A stretch of DNA of 64,000 nucleotides from Bdellovibrionia bacterium (lineage in GTDB: Bacteria > Bdellovibrionota > Bdellovibrionia > Bdellovibrionales > JAGQZY01), in assembly GCA_030424715.1 (NCBI GenBank), contig JAUHWH010000006.1, forward strand, positions 1 through 64,000. The letters run 5' to 3'. Shown here piece after piece: positions 49,992-58,406 of the stretch. The notes beneath the pieces were generated by a model, which was given only the letters and a program-made list of their open reading frames with translations, was not told the DNA's origin and made no database searches. Position 1 is the first letter of the stretch, and every line of letters begins with the position of its first letter. A program made the position numbers and the translations under genes.

Positions 49992-50498
49992 CTAATTTCC
50001 GATTTTGGAATAGGTCAGTGGACCCACTTCATTCACCTTCACGATGAGTCGACCGAAATCCAGGATGTAGGGCTGGGAGGTTTGGTTATTCAGTCTCATA
50101 ATGCGAGCCGTGCAATCATAGCGTCCAACGGACTCAGTTCGTTGATTGGGTTGGCGGACGATCAAGCGCTTGCGGCGGAGGTTGGCCGGGCTGCTGACTT
50201 GTGAGTAAAGCATGATCCCGTCATTAAATAAACAGCGTACTGCCATGGTCACAAAGCCGTCACGAATTTCAAGGCGATAGGTTTCGCGGGTGCCATCAAA
50301 AGAGTTGGAGGGCACGGAGGCCTCCCAAACACCACGCACGGAGTTACCATTGGCCGTGTTTTTATCAAACACCTGGCCAAAAAGCGTATCCCCTCCGTCT
50401 TTTAGGTTCTTGTTATTGTCGTTATCAGAATTGCTGGTGCCGCAGCCGGCGATAATTAACAGGCTGGCAATGGCGATAGTCGTCCGTCGTAGTTTCAT
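49992..50498 (-). CDS. Small lipoprotein
   Basis: 168 residues. A clear signal peptide with lipobox LIIAGC (Cys19), then a Ser/Asn/Asp-rich linker (GTSNSDNDNNKN). The mature domain has beta-strand character with WEASVPSNSFDGTRETYRLEI and two Cys. No family recognised. The ATG at 50498 follows AAGGGG. It is convergent with actF, sharing the terminator. The 328 bp before thrS hold no other gene. Confidence 0.75.
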   Translation of the reverse strand: MKLRRTTIAIASLLIIAGCGTSNSDNDNNKNLKDGGDTLFGQVFDKNTANGNSVRGVWEASVPSNSFDGTRETYRLEIRDGFVTMAVRCLFNDGIMLYSQVSSPANLRRKRLIVRQPNQRTESVGRYDCTARIMRLNNQTSQPYILDFGRLIVKVNEVGPLTYSKIGN

Positions 50499-50719
50499 AT
50501 GGTTTTCCCCTTAAAGTAAAACGACCCATGAAAGCATTTCTGGATGTGGGTGGTCGAGGTTGTGATTTTGTCCCGAAGGAACCTCGGAATCTTAAAACAC
50601 CAAGATCGAAGCCCTTTGTGCTGTTTCCTATCATTTCTCGTAATGTTGTAAACGACTTTCTGGGGAATTTGCTAAAAAATCTCACAAGGAGGCTGGAATT
50701 CGCTCTCTGAGGCCGATAT

Positions 50720-50745
50720 ATTGGACTTGAATATAATTGGACTTG
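50720..50745 (+). promoter_or_regulatory. 10-bp direct repeat with embedded TATAAT upstream of thrS
   Basis: ATTGGACTTG occurs at 50720-50729 and again at 50736-50745, with a period of 16 bp. A perfect TATAAT lies at 50732-50737 between and partly within the repeats. It may be a thrS promoter with an overlapping operator; no good -35 box is visible. Confidence 0.4.
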
Positions 50746-50826
50746 CCTTCAGGGCATTTTTTGGAGATAACCGGGGAGATGAATACAACACCCTTTCTTA
50801 ATCTTACGATGACCTTTTAATTCTTG

Positions 50827-52767
50827 ATGTCCTCAATACAGATCCGTTTGCCTGATAATTCCATAAAAACTTTTACTGAACCTCCCACGGTTTTAGATGT
50901 GGCAGCAAGTATTGGCGAAGGCCTGGCCAAATCCACGGTGGGTGGTTTGATCAATGGTTCCAAAGAGGTTGTTGATTTAAGAACTCAACTCAATGATGGA
51001 GATCAACTCTCTATCGTGACATCTCAATCTCCAGAGGGGCGTGAGGTCTTAAGACATTCAGCCGCCCATATTATGGCGCAAGCGGTGCAAGAGCTTTTCT
51101 CAAACGTGAAGGTCACCATTGGCCCAGTGGTTGAGGGTGGATTTTACTATGACTTCGACCCAGAGCAGCCCTTCTCGCAAGACGATCTGCCGAAGATCGA
51201 AAAAAAGATGAAAGAGATTGTGAAGCGAAACCTCCCTGTGAAGAAAGAGGTTTGGACGTCTGAAAAGGCTATCGAGACTTTTAAAAGCATGGGTGAAACC
51301 TTTAAAGCCGAGATCATCCAAGACCTCGGTGAAAAAGAAGTCTCTGTTTACCGTCAGGGTGAGTGGTTTGATTTATGTCGAGGACCCCATGTGCAAAGCA
51401 CAGGACAGGTTAAGTCGGTCAAAGTGATGAGTCTTGCCGGAGCCTACTGGCGCGGCGACCAAAACAACAAACAACTGCAAAGAGTTTACGGCACAGCCTT
51501 TCATGATAAAAAAGAAATGAAAGAGTACCTTCATCTTCTCGAAGAGGCGAAAAAGAGAGACCACCGTAAGGTGGGTAAAGACCTCAATCTCTTTATGTTT
51601 CATGACTCTGCTCCGGGCATGCCTTTTTTCACCGAGAAAGGCACCATCATATACAATCAGCTCACCAATTATATGCGTGAGCTATATATTAAATATCAGT
51701 ACAAAGAAGTGATCACCCCGCAAGTGTTTGATGTTAGTCTCTACAAAACCTCGGGGCATTACCACTGCTATCAAGACAATATGTATTTTAGTGACCTGGG
51801 CGAAAAGGGTGTGACCGGTGTAAAACCTATGAACTGTCCTTCGCACTGTCTACTGTTTGCAGCAGAAAAGCACTCATACCGAGATCTTCCTTTGCGAATC
51901 GCCGACTTCGGACGCTTGCACCGTTATGAGGCCAGTGGAGCCCTGCACGGGCTGACTCGCGTGCGTTCGATGTGTCAGGATGACGCCCATATATTTTGTA
52001 CCCATGACCAGGTAGCCGAAGAGATTTCCACTTTTATGAATATGTTAAAAGAGACCTACGACACTTTGGGTTTAACAGACTTTAAAGTCTATCTTGCGAC
52101 ACGCCCCGAAGAGCGCATTGGCTCTGAGGAAGACTGGGATCGTGCTGAAGAAGCTCTGGAGCAAGCCTTAAAAAATCTCGGCATTGCCTACGAAATTGCT
52201 CCTGGCGATGGTGCTTTTTATGGTCCCAAGGTCGAAATTCACTTTATTGATGTGATGAAACGCACATGGCAGTTGGGCACCATTCAGGCCGACTACAATA
52301 TGCCTAAAAACTTTGAACTCTCATATGTGGGAGAAGACAACTCCGAGCATCGGCCCATCATGCTTCATCGAGCTATTCTTGGAACTTTAGAGCGCTTTAT
52401 CGGTATTTACATTGAAAACACGGATGGCAAATTCCCGCTGTGGTTGTGTCCGACCCAAGTGAGTATCCTCAACGTGACCGATCGTCAGAGTGAATATTGT
52501 GAAAAGATTAAGGCACAGCTGTTGGCCAAGGGGTTTCGTGTGCACTTTGATGATCGTAACGAAAAGTTGGGATACAAAATTCGTGAGAACCAATTGCAAA
52601 AGGTTCCTTACATGATGATCATCGGCGACAAAGAACTAGAAGATAACAAAGTTTCGGTGCGCGTGCGCTCGGGAGAGACCAGCGAGCCCATGTCCATCGA
52701 AAGTTTTATTGATATTATAGAAAAAGAAGTTCAAACAAAAAGCTTAACCAGTTTGATCAAGGTTTAA
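50827..52767 (+). CDS. thrS: Threonyl-tRNA synthetase
   Basis: 646 residues. An N-terminal TGS domain (about 1-65), then the editing domain (about 75-225, with HSAAHIMAQAV), the class II catalytic core with motif 1 to motif 3 (MNCPSHCLLF contributes a zinc-binding Cys, plus GRLHRYEASGALHGLTRVR, and HRAILGTLERF) and the anticodon-binding domain (about 540-640). It charges tRNA-Thr. The ATG at 50827 is chosen, with a TTG just before; neither has a clear Shine-Dalgarno, a sign of possible translational control. It is the first gene of thrS-infC-rpmI-rplT. Confidence 0.97.
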   Translation: MSSIQIRLPDNSIKTFTEPPTVLDVAASIGEGLAKSTVGGLINGSKEVVDLRTQLNDGDQLSIVTSQSPEGREVLRHSAAHIMAQAVQELFSNVKVTIGPVVEGGFYYDFDPEQPFSQDDLPKIEKKMKEIVKRNLPVKKEVWTSEKAIETFKSMGETFKAEIIQDLGEKEVSVYRQGEWFDLCRGPHVQSTGQVKSVKVMSLAGAYWRGDQNNKQLQRVYGTAFHDKKEMKEYLHLLEEAKKRDHRKVGKDLNLFMFHDSAPGMPFFTEKGTIIYNQLTNYMRELYIKYQYKEVITPQVFDVSLYKTSGHYHCYQDNMYFSDLGEKGVTGVKPMNCPSHCLLFAAEKHSYRDLPLRIADFGRLHRYEASGALHGLTRVRSMCQDDAHIFCTHDQVAEEISTFMNMLKETYDTLGLTDFKVYLATRPEERIGSEEDWDRAEEALEQALKNLGIAYEIAPGDGAFYGPKVEIHFIDVMKRTWQLGTIQADYNMPKNFELSYVGEDNSEHRPIMLHRAILGTLERFIGIYIENTDGKFPLWLCPTQVSILNVTDRQSEYCEKIKAQLLAKGFRVHFDDRNEKLGYKIRENQLQKVPYMMIIGDKELEDNKVSVRVRSGETSEPMSIESFIDIIEKEVQTKSLTSLIKV

Positions 52768-52768
52768 C

Positions 52769-52783
52769 AAGGAGGACCTTATT
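52769..52783 (+). promoter_or_regulatory. Strong Shine-Dalgarno and ATT start of infC
   Basis: AAGGAGG at 52769-52775, a 5-nt spacer, then ATT at 52781-52783. Spacing and downstream sequence both fit a rare AUU initiation codon, the basis of IF3 autoregulation in enterobacteria. Confidence 0.85.
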
Positions 52784-53440
52784 CGAAGACCACGTGGCGG
52801 GCGACAAGCCCCACCCAAAGAAAAATACAGAGTGAACGATCGAATCACGGCGCGCGAAGTTCGTGTCATTGACGAAGAAGGCGAAATGCTAGGGGTGATG
52901 AGCCCACAAGATGCATTAAAAATAGCTCAGGATAAAGCCTTAGATCTGATCGAAATTGCTCCCAATGCCAAGCCGCCCACCTGTAAAATGATGGATTACG
53001 GTAAGTGGAAATATGAGAATAAGAAAAAAGCCCAGGTTGCCAAGAAAAAGCAGACCGTGATCTCTATTAAAGAGATTCAGATCCGTCCAAGAACAGACGA
53101 TCATGACTTAGAAACGAAAATGAAAAACGCCCGTAAATTTCTCTTGGCCGGTGATAAAGTGAAAGTGAATTTGCGATATCAAGGTCGTGAAATGGCTCAC
53201 AAAGAAGTCGGCGCAAAAGTTCTCCGTCGTGTGATCGAAAAGTTGGGCGATTTAGCCGTACCCGAAGTCGAACCAAAGATGGAAGGCCGACAATTGTTTG
53301 TGGTGATGGCACCCGATGCCGCTAAGGTCAAAGAGTATCGCTTGAAGCACAAAGAAGAAGCCAAGGCCGAAGCCAAAGAAGAAGCTCGCGCCAAAGCAGA
53401 AGCCGAAGCTGGGACCGAAGAGGCCACGGCCGATTCTTAA
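52781..53440 (+). CDS. infC: Translation initiation factor IF-3, starting at ATT
   Basis: 219 residues when read from the ATT at 52781. The first residues RRPRGGRQAPPKEKYRVNDRI are typical of IF3, and starting at the next GTG (52832) would remove the conserved opening. An N-terminal domain (about 18-85, with LDLIEIAPNAKPPTCKMMDYGKWKYE) and a C-terminal domain (about 95-180, with IQIRPRTDDHDLETKM) are joined by a Lys-rich linker. A long Ala/Glu/Lys tail (about 185-219) is unusual. It binds 30S and checks start codons. Confidence 0.95.
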   Translation: MRRPRGGRQAPPKEKYRVNDRITAREVRVIDEEGEMLGVMSPQDALKIAQDKALDLIEIAPNAKPPTCKMMDYGKWKYENKKKAQVAKKKQTVISIKEIQIRPRTDDHDLETKMKNARKFLLAGDKVKVNLRYQGREMAHKEVGAKVLRRVIEKLGDLAVPEVEPKMEGRQLFVVMAPDAAKVKEYRLKHKEEAKAEAKEEARAKAEAEAGTEEATADS

Positions 53441-53450
53441 TCTATACAGT

Positions 53451-53495
53451 GGGGCCGTTGAGTAGAGAAATGTCTCGAGGCCCCCTTGTTTTAAA
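53451..53495 (+). terminator. Stem-loop after infC, possible terminator or attenuator
   Basis: GGGGCC (53451-53456) pairs with GGCCCC (53479-53484), with an inner GAGA/TCTC stem, followed by a T-rich run. It lies 10 bp after the infC stop and precedes an unusually long gap to rpmI, so premature termination or attenuation is possible. Confidence 0.45.
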
Positions 53496-53902
53496 ATCTT
53501 CAAATGACCTTATTGCGCCGATTTCTCTTACTTAGCGCAGCCGTGAGCTTTCACGACCCGATCTTGATATTCTAATTTTCCTATGAGTCAGTGAGTGAGC
53601 AGGTTTGTCATGTGGCAAGTCGTTGGGTTGGGCCCGAAGGGTGTTTTCTCCGACAATCGCTACGGAGTTTCCTATGGAGTGCTAGCCTGGGTGAGTGGTA
53701 AAGGGACCAACTTCGGGGGAGGCTCGGTGGCGGAGCGCGATCGATGCCAGCCATCCTATTAGAATTGCTCGCCTTTATTTGTAAAATCCACTGTGGACAA
53801 AGGCGTCAAATTGGGCTAAAACCTTCAGCACATCTTCTAAAGGCCAGTAAAAGCAGGAACTTGAATCAATAAGCTCCACGCCTTCAGGGAAAGGAAATTA
53901 AG

Positions 53903-54094
53903 ATGAAACTAAAGACCCATTCGGGGGCTAAGAAACGCTTTCGCGTAAAAAGCCGCACCCAAATCAAGCGTGGTCAGCAGGGTATGCGCCACATCCTCAG
54001 TAACAAGAGTTCAAAAAGAAAAAGACATTTAGGTGACAAAGCCTATGTTGATTCTGCGAACCTTAGCAACATTCAAGTCTGTTTGAATCTGTAA
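53903..54094 (+). CDS. rpmI: 50S ribosomal protein L35
   Basis: 63 residues. [25 protein letters not shown] and [12 protein letters not shown] are family-defining, highly basic and bind 23S rRNA. The ATG at 53903 follows GAAAGGAAA. It is 13 bp before rplT, as in most bacteria. Upstream, 53441-53902 holds no supported gene; a 50-codon frame at 53610-53762 is noted separately. Confidence 0.97.
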   Translation: MKLKTHSGAKKRFRVKSRTQIKRGQQGMRHILSNKSSKRKRHLGDKAYVDSANLSNIQVCLNL

Positions 54095-54107
54095 GGAGGG
54101 TTGAGAG

Positions 54108-54455
54108 ATGCGTGTAAAAAGAGGAGTCAAAGCCCGTCGTCGTCGTAATAAAGTCTTAAATAGAGCCGAAGGTTACCGTGGTGCCGGAAGTCGTATTTTT
54201 GCTGTTGCTAAAGAAAAAAATGATCGTGGAATGGTTTACGCCTACCGTGACCGTAAAGTTAAAAAGAGAGAGTTTCGCAAATTGTGGATCACTCGTATTG
54301 CTGCGGCAGCAAAGTTAAACGGAACCAGTTACTCAAAGTTCATGGGCGCTCTAATCAAGTCCGACATCGATATGGATCGTAAGATTCTTGCCGAACTTGC
54401 CGTGAACGATCCATCTGTTTTCAGCAGTATTGTTGAAAAGGTGATGGCGAAGTAA
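54108..54455 (+). CDS. rplT: 50S ribosomal protein L20
   Basis: 115 residues. It begins MRVKRGVKARRRRNKVLNRAEGYRG, then DRKVKKREFRKLWITRI and the late NGTSYSKFM. It assembles early on 23S rRNA and represses its own operon in several bacteria. AAGGAGG ends 7-8 nt before the ATG at 54108. Followed 33 bp later by the isoprenoid operon. Confidence 0.98.
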   Translation: MRVKRGVKARRRRNKVLNRAEGYRGAGSRIFAVAKEKNDRGMVYAYRDRKVKKREFRKLWITRIAAAAKLNGTSYSKFMGALIKSDIDMDRKILAELAVNDPSVFSSIVEKVMAK

Positions 54456-54488
54456 ATTTAATCTTCAAATTATAAATCAGGAGAGGTC

Positions 54489-55538
54489 TTGGAAGTGATT
54501 AAAGATTCTTCCTCGGTTGGCTTTAGCCAGAGGAAGAAAGATCATATCGAAATTTCCCTGCGTGACGAAAGTCAGGCCTCTCTCGATCAGTTTTCTAAAA
54601 TTCAACTCCAGCACAATGCCATACCAGAAATTAATTTTGCCGATGTCGATCTAAAAACCCAGGTTTTTGGTCACTCGTTGCAATCGCCACTCTTTATTAG
54701 CTCCATGACTTTGGGGCATGACGGGGCAAAAGAACTCAATGAAACCTTGATGGGTGTCAGTGAAAGCATGGGGTGGATGATGGGTGTGGGTTCACAACGT
54801 CGTCAGTTGTTTGATCCCCAGGCTTTCAAAGAGTGTGAGAGCTTGCGGGCCCGGTACTCAAAGGCTGTGGTATTCAGTAATATTGGTCTTTCGCAAATTA
54901 TTGATTCACCCGTAGCCGATATCCAGGCTTTGGTGGATTCCTTGGGTGCAAAATTCTTAGTGGTCCATTGCAACCCATTGCAAGAGGCCATCCAACCCGA
55001 AGGCACACCACAGTTTCGTGGCGGACTGAAGGCGTTGACCACCCTTTGTGAAAAAATCAATGTGCCAGTGGTGCTAAAAGAAACTGGTTGTGGCCTCTCG
55101 GAGCAAACCTTTGATGCTCTTAAGAACTGCGGCTTGGCGGCGGTTGATGTGAGTGGATTGGGTGGCACCCATTGGGGGCGAGTCGAGGGCTTACGGATGC
55201 AGTCTGATGAGTTGGGTTATCAAGTGGCCCAAACTTTTGCAAACTGGGGCATCTCCACAGTGGACTCTGTGGAAAATGGCATCCGCTCCAGTTTTGATGG
55301 AAGCCTGTGGGCCTCCGGCGGTGTTCGTAATGGCTTGCAAGCGGCTAAGCTGTTGGCTTTAGGGGCAGAGAGGGTTGGCTTTGCCCAGCCGATTCTTGTA
55401 GCCGCTCTGCAGGGTGAGGGAGAACTGCAGAAAAAGATGTTACAGTTGGACCACGAACTGAAAGTGGCTATGTTTTGCCTTGGTATTGCCGATGTGGAGT
55501 CTCTTGTGGGTAAAAGGAATTTGTTGAGATGGAAATAG
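54489..55538 (+). CDS. fni: Type 2 isopentenyl-diphosphate isomerase
   Basis: 349 residues. FMN-dependent isomerase of IPP and DMAPP. FSQRKKDHIEISL at the start, GVGSQRRQL, and GGTHWGRVEGLR with ASGGVRNGLQAAKLLALGA (phosphate and FMN binding) identify the type 2 family. The start is TTG at 54489, with AGGAG 5 nt upstream. It overlaps mvaA by 10 bp. First gene of the mevalonate operon. Confidence 0.95.
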   Translation: MEVIKDSSSVGFSQRKKDHIEISLRDESQASLDQFSKIQLQHNAIPEINFADVDLKTQVFGHSLQSPLFISSMTLGHDGAKELNETLMGVSESMGWMMGVGSQRRQLFDPQAFKECESLRARYSKAVVFSNIGLSQIIDSPVADIQALVDSLGAKFLVVHCNPLQEAIQPEGTPQFRGGLKALTTLCEKINVPVVLKETGCGLSEQTFDALKNCGLAAVDVSGLGGTHWGRVEGLRMQSDELGYQVAQTFANWGISTVDSVENGIRSSFDGSLWASGGVRNGLQAAKLLALGAERVGFAQPILVAALQGEGELQKKMLQLDHELKVAMFCLGIADVESLVGKRNLLRWK

Positions 55539-56836
55539 ATCAGTTTTTTAAAGGTTTCTCGAAGTTACAGAGAGATCAACGTTTTGAAAGACTCCTCGCT
55601 ATGGGGGCTTTGTCGAAAGCGGATATTGATTACCTGAAGGCCGGCGGAGTGCACGACTTGGCTCTGGCCGATAACTTTATTGAAAACTCCATTGGATACT
55701 TTCAGTTGCCACTGGGAGTTGCCACCAACTTTAAAATTGACGGTGTAAACCGAGTGATTCCGATGGCTGTTGAAGAGACTTCCATCATTGCGGCTGCTAG
55801 TAAGACGGCTCGCTGGGTGAATCAGTGCGGTTCTATTAACACTGAAACAGAAGGCGAGACCATTATTGGTCAAATTCAAATTGCAAGAGTTGCTAATTTT
55901 CAGGCTCTCGAGGAACTGTTGAGTGAAAACAAAACTCAGTGGATGGCCCAGGTGAATGAACAAGTGGCCGCTTCGATGGTCAAAAGGGGTGGGGGTGTTG
56001 AAGACATTCAGCTCCGCAAGGTTCAAGGCGTTGATGATCATGACATGGCTGTGTTCCATGTTTTGTTTAACCCCTGTGATGCTATGGGTGCGAACATGAT
56101 CAACCAAGTTTGTGAATATTTGAAAGGTCCCATCGAAGCACTCAGTGGTGAAAAGGTGACCATGTGTATTCTGTCTAACTTGGTGGACAGTAAACTCACG
56201 GTTGCTCGAATCGAGATGGAAGGTGTCGATCCCGAGATGGGTGAAAAAATTCAGGAAGCCTCGATTTTCGCAGAAAGCGACCCCTACCGAGCCGCAACCA
56301 ATAACAAGGGTGTGCTCAATGGTATCGACCCCATACTGATTGCCACCGGTAACGACTGGCGAGCGGTGGAGGCTGGTATCCATGCCTATGCCTGTCGTGA
56401 TGGGCAGTACCGATCGATCACGAAATGGCGTTACTCGAATAATAAACTCACTGGGATCTTTCGCGCTCCTCTGATCGTTGGAACCGTGGGGGGAGTGACC
56501 TCCTTGCATCCAACGGCGCGCTTGTGTCTTGATATGCTTAATGTTGAAAGTGCCAACGGCCTGGCTCGTATTTGTGCTTCCGTCGGTCTGGTGCAAAACT
56601 TAGGAGCTCTCAAGGCGCTGACCACAGTTGGCATTATCGAAGGCCATATGAAATTACATATTAAAAATCTCACCCTAGGCGTCGGTGCCAACGAAGCAGA
56701 AGCCAGACCCTTGCAAAAAAAGTTGGAGCAGCTCTTGGCAGCGAAAAAGCGGATCTCCCATAGCGATGCTTGGCAGATTTTACAGGCTCTAAGAGGTCAG
56801 GCAGCGACAGCTCCTCAGGAAACCAGCCCCATCTAA
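55529..56836 (+). CDS. mvaA: Hydroxymethylglutaryl-CoA reductase, class II type
   Basis: 435 residues. Makes mevalonate from HMG-CoA in this setting. ENSIGYFQLPLGVATNFKIDG, VEETSIIAAASKTARW, DAMGANMINQ and GTVGGVTSLHPTARLCLDML are conserved; the short length and lack of a membrane domain indicate class II (bacterial). The late catalytic His is in MKLHI. Followed by the GHMP kinase with a TAATG overlap at 56836. HMG-CoA synthase is not in the window. Confidence 0.95.
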   Translation: MEIDQFFKGFSKLQRDQRFERLLAMGALSKADIDYLKAGGVHDLALADNFIENSIGYFQLPLGVATNFKIDGVNRVIPMAVEETSIIAAASKTARWVNQCGSINTETEGETIIGQIQIARVANFQALEELLSENKTQWMAQVNEQVAASMVKRGGGVEDIQLRKVQGVDDHDMAVFHVLFNPCDAMGANMINQVCEYLKGPIEALSGEKVTMCILSNLVDSKLTVARIEMEGVDPEMGEKIQEASIFAESDPYRAATNNKGVLNGIDPILIATGNDWRAVEAGIHAYACRDGQYRSITKWRYSNNKLTGIFRAPLIVGTVGGVTSLHPTARLCLDMLNVESANGLARICASVGLVQNLGALKALTTVGIIEGHMKLHIKNLTLGVGANEAEARPLQKKLEQLLAAKKRISHSDAWQILQALRGQAATAPQETSPI

Positions 56837-57735
56837 TGCCGGATCTACCAGATATTACCTTCGAAATTCCCAGTAAAACCTTTGTGATCGGTGAGTACCT
56901 AGCCATCAACGGAACAGCCTCAATGGTGATGGCGACCGAGCCCGGTTTTATCGTCAAAGTGATCGCCGATAAAGACTTTGGTTTTCATCCGGAGAGTCCA
57001 GCAGGGGCTCTCAAACAACAGCTTAAAATCAAGTCCAATGGTTTTTCTGTTTTCGACCCTCACGAGGGGCGGGGTGGGTTTGGACGTTCCACAGCTGAAT
57101 ATTTATCAGTCTACCTGATGCATCGGTTTCAAGAACAGGGTTCGCTGGAATTCACTGAGGACGTATTAGAAAACCTTGAAGAATTTGTGCTGCAGTATCA
57201 AAGTTGTGCGGGTGGGAGCTATAAGCCCAGCGGCGCCGACCTGGTGGCGCAGGTGTGCGGTGGGCTTTGTTGGTATGACGGGATGAATTTTAATGCAGAA
57301 CAATTACTCTGGCCCTTCCCTGGCTATGATCTGTTCGTGTTCCACACGGGCAAGAAGCTGGCGACCCATGAACATTTAAAGGATTTAAAAAAAATAGACT
57401 TTCGATCTTTGATTCCCATTCTTTTAGCCGCTCGCACTTCTTTGGATCAAAAGAACCTACGTGTGTTTGCTGAGTCCTTAAATTACTACTATGATATCTT
57501 GGGAGAAATTAACCTGAGTGATCGGACCGTGCAAAAGAGTGTCCACAGTTTACGAGAAACTCCCGAAGTTCTTGCCGCCAAAGGCTGTGGAGCTATGGGC
57601 GTTGATACGGTAATCGTACTCGGAGAGGTTTCTCAGCAAGAAAAAATAAAAGAGCTTTGCGCCCGCGAGGACTTTCAGTACATCACGGCTCTAAGCAATA
57701 ACCACGGTGGCGCCATGATTAGGAGGACCAATTGA
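56836..57735 (+). CDS. GHMP kinase, putative phosphomevalonate kinase
   Basis: 299 residues from the ATG at 56836, which overlaps the mvaA stop (TAATG). The start KTFVIGEYLAINGTAS matches the GHMP N-terminal motif. RGGFGRSTAEYLSVYL stands in for the Gly-rich ATP loop, and PSGADLVAQVCGGLCWYD plus a late CGAMGVDTVIVL complete it. With mvaD and mvk also present, the missing step is phosphomevalonate phosphorylation, so that role is inferred from context. Divergent from classical phosphomevalonate kinases. Confidence 0.75.
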   Translation: MPDLPDITFEIPSKTFVIGEYLAINGTASMVMATEPGFIVKVIADKDFGFHPESPAGALKQQLKIKSNGFSVFDPHEGRGGFGRSTAEYLSVYLMHRFQEQGSLEFTEDVLENLEEFVLQYQSCAGGSYKPSGADLVAQVCGGLCWYDGMNFNAEQLLWPFPGYDLFVFHTGKKLATHEHLKDLKKIDFRSLIPILLAARTSLDQKNLRVFAESLNYYYDILGEINLSDRTVQKSVHSLRETPEVLAAKGCGAMGVDTVIVLGEVSQQEKIKELCAREDFQYITALSNNHGGAMIRRTN

Positions 57736-58406
57736 CGTTATTCAGTTACGATCACTGTCCCTATTGTGTGAAGGCGCGAATGATCTTTGGCCTCAAAAGT
57801 GTTCCTTTTGAGCTCGTGACTCTGTTGAATGACGACGAAGAAACTCCTATCTCCATGATTGGCAAAAAAATGCTACCGATTTTGCAGCAGCAAGAAGGGC
57901 AGTATTTGCCCGAGAGTTTGGACATTGTGGCCTACGTCGATTCTTTGGGAGAGTACGGCGCACCCATCGTACATCCTTCGCACAACAGTTCGCAGTTGAA
58001 TGAATGGCTTACTGAGGTCCGATCTTATCATTACCCGTTGGCGATGCCGCGCTGGCCATTGATGCCGTTGGAGGAATTCAATACAGAGTCCGCTCGCCAG
58101 TACTTCACCGGTAAAAAAGAAAAGTCCATTGGCCCCTTCGCGGAAGCTTTTAAAAAGACGCCCCAATTGATCGAGCGTGCCCATGAGCACCTCAAAGAAC
58201 TAGAGGACCTCATTGTGGGAGAACCTTATTTTTGGGGGAGCGACCTGACCATTGATGACTTCCATGTTTTTTCGAGCCTACGTTGTCTAACAACAACCAA
58301 GGGCGTGAGCTTTCCGAGCAAACTCGACAACTATATGAATTTTATGAGTGAAGCGACGGCGGTTCCGTTGCATTGGCCGGATGCTATTGGGGCTGACCAT
58401 GGCTAA
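57732..58406 (+). CDS. grxB: Glutaredoxin 2
   Basis: 224 residues. A glutathione-S-transferase-like, two-domain glutaredoxin. CPYC at residues 9-12 is in the context YDHCPYCVKARMIFGLK, followed by TLLNDDEETP, LPILQQQEG and LPESLDIVAYVDSL, very close to E. coli Grx2. It reduces disulfides and glutathione adducts. The TTG at 57732 overlaps the previous stop (TTGA), with AGGAGG upstream; the end overlaps mvaD by 8 bp. Its place inside an isoprenoid operon is unexpected. Confidence 0.93.
   Translation: MTLFSYDHCPYCVKARMIFGLKSVPFELVTLLNDDEETPISMIGKKMLPILQQQEGQYLPESLDIVAYVDSLGEYGAPIVHPSHNSSQLNEWLTEVRSYHYPLAMPRWPLMPLEEFNTESARQYFTGKKEKSIGPFAEAFKKTPQLIERAHEHLKELEDLIVGEPYFWGSDLTIDDFHVFSSLRCLTTTKGVSFPSKLDNYMNFMSEATAVPLHWPDAIGADHG

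Noticed and set aside
53610-53762. 50-codon frame between infC and rpmI
   Set aside because: No Shine-Dalgarno next to it and no recognisable sequence; kept only as a note in the leader-region finding.
55565-56596. 343-codon antisense frame over mvaA
   Set aside because: mvaA has clear family motifs, and the antisense frame has no ribosome site or known features.
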